DNA of 64,000 nucleotides from the NCBI RefSeq assembly GCF_036370855.1, contig NC_088102.1, positions 39,779,835 through 39,843,834 on the forward strand. Reading direction: 5' to 3'. This document shows, one piece after another, positions 1 through 12,600 of this stretch. A program made the translations under genes and the position numbers. Source of the DNA: Dromaius novaehollandiae (lineage: Eukaryota; Chordata; Aves; Casuariiformes; Dromaiidae). How positions within the stretch are numbered: position 1 is the first letter of the stretch; the number at the start of each line of letters is the position of its first letter. The notes beneath the pieces were generated by a model, which was not told where the DNA came from, made no database searches, and was given only the letters and a program-made list of their open reading frames with translations.

Positions 1-85
1 ATGCAGTCTTTGGGGCTGTCAGTTCAGCAGCTTTCACTAGTTGTCAGACTTCATTTCAAAAAAGGAAACAGCACAAAATTTCTTT

Positions 86-116
86 ATAATATATATATAC
101 ATACACATATATTTTT
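86..116 (+). repeat. AT/TA-rich microsatellite
   Basis: An alternating TA/CA stretch (ataatatatatatacataca followed by catatat) of about 30 bases. Confidence 0.75.
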
Positions 117-2466
117 CTGTTATGTATAATCCATACCCTCTAAAGAACAGCTTAAACAGTCATATGGGAACACACAAGAGACCTTACGGTATCACATATT
201 TTCTAAATATCAGATTTCCTGCTACATCTCTTGGCACATAGAAAGCACAGAATGGGAAATCCTTCGAGAGCATAAGAAACTGCTCAAAGGACATAAGAAC
301 AGGACACAGAAATATCTTGGTCCACTGCTGCAGGAATTCCTGGATCACAGTATCTCTGTCTCTGGCTAGACAACACAGAAGGTAACACCTGTTCTCCCAC
401 TGGTTTTTTGGCATTACTGGAATACATCAAAAGGGAGATGCAAAAAGAATGTATAGAACATGTGGCAGTTAAGGTGGATATTGCTGGCCAGCAGTAGAAG
501 CTTAAAAAAAAATTTGAAGAAAATATCCTTGTGGGAAGAAGAAATTTCGCTGAGAATATTGCCAAGTTAGTTGGGCTCTTGAGGGTAGGCTGAGGTAGTA
601 ATAGCAAATCTGGCTTTCCCAGGAAATCGTACCTAAACTTTCAAGAGCATGTGTAGTATGTGTTAGAAAAATGGACCTGTCAGATAACACTGTACATCCA
701 TATGTAGATTCAAAAGGCAAAGACGAACAATTTCTAATTTCTGTTGTGAAGAATCATCACAAGGACAAGAAATCTTCAACAGAGGAAAGATAAGAGATAA
801 AGGTCTGCTCTTCCTATTAGCCTTCAAAATCACTGATGAGGCAACTGGGTCTGTCTGTAGGAAGTAGAGGCTCCCATACGCAGCTTTTCCTTGCAAAAAC
901 CGAATAACCGGGGTTAGTCAGAAACTTCATGTCAGTTACCAAAACAGGTCACATTCTGTGCTGGTCACGGAAGATATACTAAAACGGTGTCCAAAGAACT
1001 ACTTAAGACAGATTGGAGTTTTGGGATATCTACAAAATATAAGTCTTTTTAGCTAAACTGAAATACACTGTGCATGTTCCCAGCTGTTCTTCTGCAATGA
1101 CTTCCCTAAGTCAAGTTGCAAAACACTGTCATAATTCACTTTTAAACTTTCCAAAAAACCTCCATCTCAGCTCCAAGGTGAACTTTTAAAATTTGGTCCA
1201 AATTGCATTCGGTCATCTTGACTTACAGGATGATTAAAAAAGATTTTTCTGTTTATTATTCCAGCACAACCAATAAGGACTTTTGGGACTGCACAGGGAC
1301 CCCAGAAACCAAAAGGCCTGCTGTGAGAAATACGCAAGCTCAGACGTCTGTACTGAAAACATGTGTTTAACTTTAATCATCTGCAATTCATTCGGGGTGT
1401 TTGTAGGGCAAAAAAATCATATGCAAGGAGGTGGATAGCCAAATAATGATAAAACATGCACCAAAACCTGAACTGATTATCGTCACTCCAGATATACGCG
1501 AATAATACTGGAGTCTTTCTGTCTTTGCTTGCCAATTTCTTGCTAGGCAGGTAACTTGAAAACATGGAAAACCTAAACCTATCACTTAAACAGGAACAGT
1601 ACCTTTTTTAGACTAGAAAAAAATGTTGGGTTTATACTTACTAAATTATGGCATATGAGAATGTTCTTTGGATATTTAAGATGAACTAACCAGAAATAAA
1701 GATATTTTGTTGTATTAGTGAATGCAGGGAGAAAAAAAGACTTGTTTTCAGAGACAACTTCATCAATTTATGATGTAAAAGTTGCAGTGTCATTAGCTGC
1801 AATAGCTAATGGAGTAGATCTCTTCTTATGATTTATTGAGTAACAAAATCCTGTGTAAGTTGTAAGCATGAAACTTATAAATACATGCACACACATCTCC
1901 TGGGGAAAGCAATGTACTTGTATACACAGCAACAGAAGCGGGTAAATAACCATGAGATGAATGTTAAAGATGCAGGTTCACAAATTGACTAAGGAATTGA
2001 TTGGTACAGCTGATAAGGATTTTTTACAATAAATTTTTTTGAATCTAGTTGATTGATTGACACTTTCCAATCTGTTCATCAAGAAGGATCTATTTTGATA
2101 AATTACTCTTATTGAGAAAATTTGGGGAAAAGTTCTGGAAACTGTTGAAACATTCTGTTTTGACAGTCTCTAAGTGAAAAATGTGCTTTTAAGATTAGTG
2201 GTGGTTTTTCATTCCAAAGTCAAGCTACCTGACGAAAAAGAATTAAGAATGAAAAACATGAAAAGCAAAATCAAACATGTCAGTTCACCCAAACTTAAAT
2301 ATTTCTGAAACTGCTAGCTTGCAAAATATTCTATTTGACTTTTCATTCTGATTTGGGACAACAGTATTTTTTGAGCACAAAAATATTTTCTGAGATGCAA
2401 ACAAATTTTCCTTCCCTCTCTATCCAGAGGGAGCAGTCAGACAGAACAATTTGTTTTCCATTACTA

Positions 2467-2553
2467 TTTTTGTCCTTAAACTTTTTCCTTTCCATTTTTC
2501 TTTTCCCTTATTTCCTTTTTTTCTGCTTTCATTTTCCTTCCTTTTCCTTCTTA
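2467..2553 (+). repeat. Polypyrimidine (T/C-rich) tract
   Basis: About 87 bases, nearly all T and C with a few A and G, giving a long but low-complexity open frame rich in Phe, Leu and Ser. A simple polypyrimidine tract and not a gene. Confidence 0.8.
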
Positions 2554-3222
2554 AAATGCCCCATGTATTGCAAAACAGAAAAGAAAGTTGAGACTAGAAC
2601 CCAAGATTCTTTGTTCTTGCTCTCCTCTTTTCACCCCTTTATTTGCAAGAAGTATGAAAAGAGCTATATTAAGCTGAAATCTTATTCTGCTGTCCTCTGT
2701 TCAACAAAAGATAGTCCACTAAAGCCACTAAATCGCAGATAACATTTTTCTGGGAAACATTACTAGCAACTGACACCTAGTGATGGATGAAGATCTCATC
2801 TTTTAAAGAAAAAAGTACATTTAATTTCCTTTGTACAAGGAATAGAGAGCACAGCATTGTGTATTAAGAGATAATAAGAAATGCAGTGTATGCTGAGTGC
2901 CATACATAAGGAAATATAATACTGGGTCTGTGTTTCTGAGCTTGCATTTTACAAGACACCTCCAAATTAATTTAGAAGCCACTATTCTTCAGCTCTCAGT
3001 AGACAATGAACTCTTAAAAAAAAAAGAGGGGGACACTTTACAGTTAGCTTCATTTGGACTGAGAAGCTCAGGAATTGAACTGTCACTTTTTAGGAAAAGT
3101 GTAAGAAAGGAGGCCAAAAAGAGAATGGAGTTACAGGGCACACATTAAGGTTTCCTCTGTCATTCTCCCTGGGGTTAAGAAGAACTCTTGGGAATCACTG
3201 GGTCTCCCTGAGGTTGAATACC

Positions 3223-3272
3223 ATAATGGATTTGGTACTGAACCAGCACAATGGAGTTGGTATTGAACACCA
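3223..3272. repeat. 25-bp tandem duplication
   Basis: ataatggatttggtactgaa (from 3223) is followed by a diverged copy acaatggagttggtattgaa (from 3248). Two units with a few substitutions, in intergenic DNA. No function seen. Confidence 0.6.
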
Positions 3273-6200
3273 AAGATCTCATCAACTACCATCAACTTTC
3301 TCATTCATATTTTACAGCCAAAGTGCAGAAGATTGGGATATTACTTATCTGCACCATTAGTATACAGGCATGGAAGAACAAGGCTATAATTTTTGCATGT
3401 TGCTGTCCTTTTAACACTAAAAAGTCTGTAGAGACTATTCCATTTTGTTGTTAGAAGTGGGGTCATTGCTCTCCCATACAGAAACTTTTATTAATGTTTA
3501 TTCTGTGATCACTGAAATAAGAGTTAATCAATCTAAGCCAATTTGCTTTTTTTCTGGGCAGCAACAGAGGCGATTCTATGGATAGTTTCTTGATACAAAA
3601 AACTTATGCTTCATTTTGCAGACTGACTTTGCAAAACTGAAGACCTTGATTCTCCAAAGAGCAAAAATGCTCAGAACCAGTGAAAATTAACATAAATTAA
3701 AAGCAAATTTTTTGTTATAGTGATTTACATCAGATACAAATTTAGTCCTATCCTCTCTCCAAAATGGTTTGGGCTCTTTGCCTTGCTAATGGAATTAGTA
3801 GAAGGACAGAAGAGATTACAAGTAGTATTTTTAAAAGCAATAGCTTGAGCTGGCATGTTTTTTAAAACAAAAATAGAGAAGAGAAAGAGCTGACTCAGTA
3901 GACCTATGATATATGGAAGAAGTGCAGGATGCTGAAGGTTTCTGATCAAAACTAGAAATATTCCTACTACAATCCATCCCTACCTACCTCCACTCCAAAC
4001 CACAATTTAAGAAACAACCAGGGACCTGGCCTTATTATCATATTTCAAGAGACATGTTAAATTAAATATGGTAATTTTTCCCTGAACTGAAGCACACCAA
4101 GCCAGACTCCAAAAACACTGCGTGAAGGAGCATAAATTTCTTGTACAGAGGCACTAGCAACTACTACACAGTACTCTCCTATTTCTTGTTTTTGTTTTCT
4201 CCAATGACTTCTGACTATGATACATATTCTAGTTTTCTTCTCACATTTGCAAAGTATATCTGTATTTTACATGTCCTCTTCTGCAGCACTAACAGCTGCT
4301 GCTTTAGTTGAATTTAATTTTAACATATCTCCCAAGCAGGATGGAGATGGCAAGCATGCAATTTTAATTACCTGTCTGTGGAAAGCAAGACTTTAACTGT
4401 ACATGTTCAACAAGAAAATACGGTTGGTCTGATTCCAGTGGTATGAAAGACTGCTTTGGTTGCCCGAGGTGAGGAACAGTTTAAGAACAACATCTGTATG
4501 GAGTTTTTGTTTCTAAGTCTAGAGCCTATTTGCGCGTTGGGTGAGTCTGACTGCAACTCCTTGTAGGTAAAGAAGGTCTAACACTGAGCAAATACCTTCC
4601 TTTGAAGGTCTGAAGGATAGCAATAAATTTCCCACTGAAAACCCTGACAAAAAGTGGCCTTTCAAAAAAATAAGAGTTAATGGAAAATTCTGTGACCATC
4701 TTCATGTTTTTCCTCAGGCTTTTGATCATTCCCTTCTTTTCTTTCTTTTTCTTTCTTCCAGATTTTTCCAGTGGACATAAAAAAAAGGAATTAGTAGCAG
4801 AGGGTATTTAGGCTTCCCTGTTTGTTACAGAAAGAAAACCCTGTGGAAAACACAAGAAATGAAAATGAAATTTGCCCTTGACTTATGCTGGAAACTCAAA
4901 TGCAGCAACTTAGAGTAAAGAAAAGATCATTGAGAAATACAAGAGACCGTGTAGTTATTACAGAAGGTGAAATCTACTGTTTAAGTCTCACCTATACACA
5001 GGTACATACAGTTCAACAAGAAGTGTTCATACAAAAAATCCAAATGAGCAGTAACATTTAAATCCCTCCAAGTTGCTTCTTCTATGTGAAGAAATGGATT
5101 TCTCTTGATCTAAGTGCCCAACGTTGTAAATACATATCCCTGCACTCCCATCAGTGTTATCAAACCTCTCTTTGTGGGATTGCTCCCCAGCCGATGATGG
5201 GATAGATATCAGAAGCTTCTCAGAAGTTTCTCCATTCTCCATTCTGGACTAAAAATTTCATCATTCCTCTCTCACTGCACCACAATCTACCTTTTCTGGG
5301 TAGCTGGAGCCATTTTCAAGACCTTGGAGTATCACTATTGGCAAGATTGTTCTCTGCATCTTGATTCTAAAAGTTTTATATACCCAGCTACTCACCCAGC
5401 TGTATTTAGGAGCTTTGAAACTCAACTGCTGTGCTACTGAGCAGATTTGGAAGCCTTTTCAGATCACAGTAGCTAAAGCTTTAGCTGAATTCTTCTTCAT
5501 CTGTGCTACAGCTGAAGTAAGATATTGAGCATTTTCTCCTTTCAGTCATTCATGAGTCTGAAAATTTGAAGCACTAGAGGACAAACTCATTTAGCAGGAT
5601 CTACAGGGCAGATCTCATGCAAGGAGCTGGTTTCCATTTTGGACTGCAGATAGCAGAGGCTGGGAACCCTACAGATGGATACCTCAGTATCCTGAGCTCT
5701 CCCCATCCTTGGAGGCAGGTGCCCCAATTCTCACATAAACAGCTACACTTCAATGCCCTACCCACTCTCTTGTTAGAGAAGACCGCAGGGACCAGCCTTG
5801 CCATACCCTTTCTGAAAGATAAAATTCCTCCTTTAGCACTGTCAAAACATGGATTTTAAAACTGATTTTTTAGTCCCTATACCCAGAGACACCTAGCCAG
5901 ACTTCCTTCTGTCTTCTACTTTTAATTTCAACAACACTGAGTAGAAGAGTATGGCTTCTTCAGTCCTCTCCCTTTACCCCTTTAATACCTCACACCTCTC
6001 ACTAAAGCCTTATTTCCATTCCCCTCAGACTGGTATGCCACTTACCAAAGTGGACAAAAAAAAAGTCAATCAGTGACTCAGACTGACAATTGTAATTCAT
6101 TACTTCTGACCTCCCTCTGATGCAAATCATCCAGAACACTCTCTGGGAGCTCTTAATTGCTTTCCTCTGTTCAATCTTTCTATTTCTATCTTATCTTTCC

Positions 6201-8808
6201 CTGGCTGCCAATGAGCTTCCACACTGATTTCATAGTTTTGCCATGTAACTGTTGAAACTGCTTACTTTCCCAGCTTGATTTTAAATTTCACATAGTTTGG
6301 GGGTTTTTTTAATATGACAATTCAGGAATTTTACAGGTTTTCCCACAAGTCCCTTAGAAATAATCAGAAGTGCTATAACAGGGCTTTCAAAAGCATAGTT
6401 CAAATAAGCAGCCAAACTAAGCACAAGTCCTGAACCACTTGAAGTTTGCCTCTCTCCATAGTGGCGTGAACAACAATTCTCCATATTTTTGAAGTGCCTT
6501 CTTCTTGAGGATGGATGAGAACTTAAAAAGACCTTAATTAACTCTCTCGAGATCCCTTCCATAAGCATTATTTCCAATTCTGTGGCTAAGAAAAGCACAG
6601 CATAAAAGTTAAGCAGTTGTCCAAGTGCAGGACAAAAAGAAAAACTGCTGATATAGCTCCCCCCATTTTATCAAGTGCACAATCTCTGTATCTGCCAAAA
6701 GTTGTTGCTGTTCTTCTTAAATCACAAATGAGTCAACAGCATAAGAAAAGGGTGGGGAAATTTTTCAATCAGCTGTCAATAGTCTCATTGCTGGGTATCT
6801 CTCCATGGGGGAGTTGAAGAGAGGGTGCAAGCTGAACAGATCTCCATTGCATGTCAGTTTTTGTTAGAGATGCTAAGATAATTCCATCACTTTCCAGAGA
6901 CACCATTTCAAAGGTAGTTACAAATATGCCCTCAGAAACTACAGGAAGTTTAGTGCCTGGGTTTTAGAAGGGAAGCCACTAACAGCTACACAGATTCTGT
7001 TCATGCAAAAAAAAATGTGGGGGATGGAGGGGGACCCACAACTAGTAAGCAAGCAATGAAAAAATACCAAAGGGTAAAACTGGCTCCTAAGTTGCTACAG
7101 AAGAAGTGTCTTCCATAAAACTAATTATTTACATCCATATCCTAAGATTTTTGAAATAAGATGACCATCCCCAAAATAGTCTTTGAAGGATATCAAATTA
7201 CTAAAATACAGAAGTTAGTTCAGTGAGTGTTTTGTTCATCAAGAAAAGTGACAAGCATCAGGGCTTCACAAAAGAGAAACAGGCAAAAATATCTTTGCTT
7301 CTTCCCCTAAGGAGAGGGGTGATTCTGATTGCAGACATTGTTTCTAAAAAGCTGCGTGTTTACATCAGGAAAAGTGTTGGTCCATATTGTGAGCCGATGT
7401 TGCAAGACAGGGAGCTAATCATGCTTTTCCATAGAAAAAGTAATGGCAACTTCCCTTTTCCTTTAATCAATGCTGGGAAAAGGAAGATGTGTATCCTCTG
7501 GGAAAGAAATAATGAATTTGCCAAATCCACACAAAATGGGTGTATAGTAGGTAATTCAAAGAAACATTTCCAATGGTCCAGCTAGTACCTTAACAGTAGC
7601 ACTGCTACTGGCATCAGTGAGAGCCCTAATTCAGAGAAGACTCTGCCAGTGTAGTTAATGCATTGATGTCATTTGAGCAATCATCATGCTGCTGCCAATG
7701 GCACTGCACCAAAATTTGAGATTGCCAGAGCTGAAAAGATGCTTAGCAAGGTACATAGTTTTCATTGGTCTTTATTTGTCCTACTTTATATGCTATTTGT
7801 TTGAGAATGTTGTTTTATCTTTTAAGTATAAAGGAACAATAAACTAATGAAACCCACTCCCCTCTTCTCTAGTTCTAGCACACCTTAATGCACCCATATT
7901 CTAATTTTTCAATTGCTTCATTATAGCATTTAAGGTTACACTGCTGCTGTATTGCTTCTCTAGTTCCTCTCCCAGATGTTTTAATTTCTTAGCACTTTTA
8001 TTTAGAGGCAAAGATGTATATAACATTGAACAGGGAAACACAAAAACACACAGCTGTAGCCTCATTCCAGATTAGATACAATGTTTTCTAATGAACTTCA
8101 CAACCCTAGCAGGAGAAAGCCTGCACAAACATGGCTAAGATATTCCATTTAATGCTGTACAAATTACTTTCCAACTTCTCTAAAAATCAATGAAGACTCC
8201 TCTTTCTGAGTGAAGAAGTGGGCCTCATAACTGAGAGACTGAAGAAAAGTAAGTGCTGAGGGAAGATTTACATGAGGACAAGGAGGCTATCCTAAATAAA
8301 ATGCCTAAAAGGATATTTAGATTTGCATTTGACACATCTTTTGCAGAGCGGGGTAAGACCATCATACATCTTGTGAGTTCCAAAGGGATTTACATATAGC
8401 TGTCACTGCTTTGAAACTAGCACCTACTGTTAATCTGTGCTCCACTATTCCATTCCTCAGAAGAGTTTTAGGAGACTGCTGAAACACCTTATCAAAAGAT
8501 TCATTTTATCTGAAGAACCGGCTAGATGATCTTTATGGAATGTCTCAGCAGAACGGTCCTGAATGTTATCATGGCTTCCTCTAACAGCAAATATTTATCA
8601 CAGAAAGCCAGAAATAAAAAAACAAAGATTACAGAAGAATTCATCAAAAGGCAAAAAACCTCTATGCATGTGTACAAATATATACGTAACAATACATATA
8701 GATAAATGTATAATAATACATAAATAATACCTAAAGAGAGCTTTGCCACTAAATAGTGGGTCAAGAAGATGTTGCTACTGTACTTGCTCACACAAAAACA
8801 GCACAGCT

Positions 8809-8814
8809 TTTATT
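8809..8814 (-). terminator. Distal candidate poly(A) signal AATAAA for COX16
   Basis: A canonical AATAAA on the minus strand, with a T/GT-rich stretch (tgtttttgtgtgag) just downstream at about 8787-8800, the usual layout of a vertebrate cleavage site. It would give a 3'UTR of about 750 nt. It is the first canonical hexamer seen after the stop codon. Confidence 0.5.
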
Positions 8815-9048
8815 GAGGCAGAATTCTTCCAAATCAAACTGAGAAGTTCCACTGCAAACATCCTTGACTGCACCAGGCTATCAATAAACTAATTACAGAA
8901 ATGTGACCATGGCTAAACAAATGTTATTTAAACAACTACCATCTGACACTCTACATAGCCCCGTGTATAAGCAAGTTCCTGGAAATGAAACACCAGACCA
9001 TTATTTAGCCAAAAATGGGTTCATTGTTTCTGAACAGATCATATGCCT

Positions 9049-9092
9049 GTCCCTTCTAAGCTTAAGAAGGGTCCCTTCTAAACTTAAGAGCC
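9049..9092. repeat. 22-bp tandem duplication, near-palindromic, in the COX16 3'UTR
   Basis: Copy 1 (9049-9070) is gtcccttctaagcttaagaa plus gg; copy 2 (9071-9092) differs at one internal base and the last two. The first unit is almost self-complementary around its AAGCTT centre, so the transcript could fold into a short hairpin. Confidence 0.75.
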
Positions 9093-9305
9093 TGAAGTCA
9101 TGCAGGAGCTCTCTGAAGCAGCATTTATCTGGTCACACACATCTAGATGACAGCACTGTTATTCTCATTAGGGTGACAACTTGTGGTACTGACAAGCTGA
9201 CTTGAGATGTCATTCCTTGCTGAGGCATCTTAGTTTTGAACAATAGCTGTCGAAAAGCAGTGGGAAAGGAAGACTGATGATTTCAGTGGAATAATCATCT
9301 ATTTT

Positions 9306-9311
9306 TTTAAT
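9306..9311 (-). terminator. Proximal candidate poly(A) signal ATTAAA for COX16
   Basis: ATTAAA on the minus strand about 235 nt after the stop codon, followed within about 50 nt by pyrimidine-rich sequence that could act as a downstream element. It would give a short 3'UTR. ATTAAA is the commonest natural variant of the hexamer; use cannot be judged from sequence alone. Confidence 0.35.
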
Positions 9312-9545
9312 TGAGAATTCATATACACAGCCTGTGGAGCTCTGTGCAAATGGATGCAAAGAACTTCATATAATATAGTGTCTTTCTGAGTGATCTCACA
9401 GTTAATTTGTGTATGCATTGCCATGGATTGCTCAGTGCAGATTCCTCTTCCCCCCTCCCATGTCTGTTCCTGACACTGGATTAAAAAGTAAGATAGTCCA
9501 GCCTGAGACATGATTTTCCAGAGGCACCGAAGGAGGCTTGCTCAG

Positions 9546-9662
9546 TCACTCTGTCTTCAGACGGCCAGCCTCCCGCCGTTGCTTCTGAACAGTCCTGGAA
9601 TCTTCCCACAGACGGGGTCCTCTGATGTTCTCCCAGTTATCCAAGTCAGACTTCTCCAGTTT
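9546..9662 (-). CDS. COX16: COX16 coding exon 4 (terminal, with stop)
   Basis: 117 nt of coding sequence: 38 codons and TGA (stop at 9546-9548). The acceptor is gtttatctgcag. The peptide starts KLEKSDLDNWENIRGPRLWE and corresponds to the human block DDWKNIRGPRPWED, the C-terminal family signature. One visible difference is Leu where human has Pro in GPRPWED. The tail after this block is rich in Arg and Lys and ends KTE, compared with KTKTT in human. The exon continues into the 3'UTR at lower coordinates. Confidence 0.95.
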   Translation of the reverse strand, partial: KLEKSDLDNWENIRGPRLWEDSRTVQKQRREAGRLKTE

Positions 9663-12600
9663 CTGCAGATAAACAGCAAAAACAACAGTTTCAGCTTGAG
9701 TGTCCCATGATTTAAATTATGCATTATTCTAATTTGTTTCCTTTTTGCACAAGAAATTGAGTATCACCACTGGGTGGATTAACTTTCACCCCCCCCCAAA
9801 TGAGAAGTTCAGTAACAAGGAGAAAAAAAGTGGATGTTAGCCAGACATCTGAATAAATGCATAAGGTGGGCATTACTGTAACTGCCTATTCACAGATAAG
9901 CAACACGTAAGACAGGAAGCACTGAAGCACCTGAATGTGACTGGAAAGTATTTTGCATTCACTCTTTCTTTCTTTTCTCACCTTGTTTTCCAGATCAGCT
10001 CTTCAACTGCAACTCTGCCTGGTACCAAGGTAGGAGGAGTGATAAGCATTGGTATAGCTCAACCAGACGATTAGAAATTAGTGACCTGAAGTATTCTGCC
10101 TGCACAGATGCAAGGCATCCTGGAAAGGAAAGATTACCTAGCACTAAGAGAGTCATAACAGCACAATCTCCTTCAACACACACTGTTTTAACTTGAGAGA
10201 GGTATACAATGGTTTCTGCTGCCTAGTTTCATATGGCACCCAACCGTCATAGATAGATCTCTCACGAAGACACACATAGGATATGCTAACTGCTCAAACT
10301 GTCTGATACTTAAAAACTACCTAAATTTTAATTATCTCCTTGCCTATTCCCATCATCCTCCCTCCAAAGTACCAATGATTGTGCTCTTTATCCAGCCTCA
10401 GAGGTGCAAAAAAAGAGGAGGAACAGGCACTCTCCTGACCTCACCTGCAAAGTGCTGCTATCAAAGAAGATAAATGTACACTATGATTCTCCAAAAAGTA
10501 TGTCTGAAGAAACACCCAGAACAGGTTAGTTAGCATAGCAGGCAGCACTATAGCTACAGAAGACTCAGACAGATTTTACTGCAATTTCTTAAAGCTGTAC
10601 AGTTCCCATTCCAGATCAAAAAAATTATAAATAAGCAAAAGCAAAACAAGATAATACACATCTTGTGCACATAGAGTCTTATTTTAATTCAGATTCACTG
10701 AAAAATGATGTGAGTGAACTGCTGAACTTGCTTTCATTTAAGAGCAGCAGGACAAAGGCAGTTTTCCATCCCAAATCTAGTTCCTGATGGTCACTATTAT
10801 TTTCCTTTTTCCTGGAAATGACACACTCTGGACTAAGTTCCATAGTTATTTGAGCAGGTGCTTCTCCTACTTGGTGTAGGATGACTTCTGTTTTCTTGCA
10901 CAGTAGTTATACCTGAGCTAGTGGACTGCGAAGACAGGGCTAGAAGATAAATAGAAGTCTCTTTTCCCACCAGGCTCAGACCTCTTTGTACCAACCTGAA
11001 GAATGTAACTTTACATCAGACACAACAGGACTCTGCCAACAGGAGGCTGATGAGAGGGGCTGCACCACTGCCGGAACTAGGGGCATTTTAAGTCCTACTA
11101 AAGAGGACAATATTGTGTATTACTAACAATATGTACTGTAATGGGATTTAAACCCCTGATCAGGGGGTGATCAGGGCCTCATCTCAGAAAATGCCGTAAA
11201 AAACACACCAGAAGATGCTTAAACCTGCCCTGACCCTGCAGTCTAATTTGCCTACTATCAATCATCCAAACAAATGAGAAATTGAGGGACTGAGGGACTC
11301 GAATAATAGTTGCAGAATAATTCAGCAGCTAAAATAGAACAGGCCTGGTACTATTAATTCATGCTATGCAAAACTTTCCTGCCACTTATATAACCAGAGG
11401 AAATTGCAATGAGGTTAGTCAAATATCAGTCAGATATCAAAAGAAATTAGGCAACATTCAGCAGAAGATACATGAGAACACATGCACAAACACAGCAGAC
11501 TTTAACAAGGTAGGAGCATCTGAATTTTCCATGCAGTGGAGTTGGCCCAAGTATTTCTGAAAAATTGTCTTTGCTACTTTATACATCTCGTGATTAGCTG
11601 GTCCTTCATTTCAACTGGAAGAGATCTAAACTGACACAGGAGGAGGGGGAAGGACAGTGTTTAGGGAAAATACACATCATCCTATGCATCAGTGACTACC
11701 CACTCCGCTTGCAAATTCAGAATTTAACACCTAATTCAAAGGGAAACTTCAAGGAAACTACACTGAAAGTAACCTTGTGCTTTAACAGAAAGAAAGCATC
11801 CTGTTTTTATTAAGCACAATGGCACCATGCAGCTTGTGAGGTTCTAAACTTTAATCTTCCCATAACTGCTCAGCTCTCAAAGTCTGAACAATAAGCAACA
11901 TTTAAAATATATACAACCAAACTTGTAGTATCCAAAGACACTACCTACAGCAGTCTATCAAAAGAGAGACACATAGTAGGGATCATTACCAAAAGGTCAT
12001 ATTGATCTGCACCTGAAACCTCACAAAGGCTTTTCAGAGATCTTTCTAAGACTAGGTTTGTTCAAAACAAGAAATATTTCAAACCTATACAATCAAAAGA
12101 AACTACCACAAGATACAACATTGTGCCAGTTTCAAACAAATGCATAAAGGTTCCTGGAAAAGGCACCATGATACACTGACAGAACTACACCACCAAGGGG
12201 TATGCATAGGAAATGGCATTGCTGCAAATGCCAGAACAGATGAGAACGACTGAAGGAGTTAGTTTTTGTCAATTAAAAAATAAAGATTTAAAGATTCTAC
12301 TGAGTACACAGAGATATTGTATTTTTTTATTCACAGTATATTTATAGATATCATTTATATTTTTTGACATCTATAAAGACTGTTTGATAACTTGCTGCAA
12401 AAATTTTGTAGTTCAGATGGACAGATAACTGTCCAGTCATCAGAATGCAGAATGATCAGGCAATCAGATTTCCTAAAAATGATGCTGTCAAATTTTTGAA
12501 AGAAAAGAGGACTTCTGCTGCATTCAGATAAACTTAAGAGGGAAAATCACTGGCTAAAGAGGACCTGAAAATTCCAGTTCTTCAGTGCTTTCGTCTACTT

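Larger units (their letters stand above)
1..8784. other. Intergenic sequence downstream of COX16
   Basis: AT-rich sequence with no gene recognised on either strand. Open frames of up to 135 codons occur but lack splice context, family motifs or codon bias; the longest is a polypyrimidine artefact. It contains the TA-rich microsatellite, the polypyrimidine tract and a 25-bp tandem duplication listed separately. In mammals SLC8A3 lies on this side of COX16; none of its exons was seen here. Confidence 0.6.
8785..9545 (-). other. COX16: COX16 3'UTR (extent inferred)
   Basis: Sequence from the COX16 stop to the distal candidate poly(A) site. No coding potential was recognised; open frames here on either strand look like chance. 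It contains a 22-bp tandem duplication with near-palindromic units at 9049-9092. The 3' end depends on which poly(A) signal is used, so the boundary at about 8785 is approximate. Confidence 0.5.

Noticed and set aside
2335..2742. 135-codon plus-strand ORF
   Set aside because: Its length comes from a T/C-rich tract with few stops; the peptide is low-complexity Phe/Leu/Ser with no domain.
6281..6598. 105-codon minus-strand ORF and other 100-122-codon frames (7223-7585, 32140-32457, 34050-34418, 35048-35416, 56692-57054)
   Set aside because: No family motif, splice context or codon bias; in number and length they are what random sequence of this composition gives.
1..8784. SLC8A3 exons, expected on the other side of COX16
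   Set aside because: No sodium/calcium exchanger motifs were seen in any frame.
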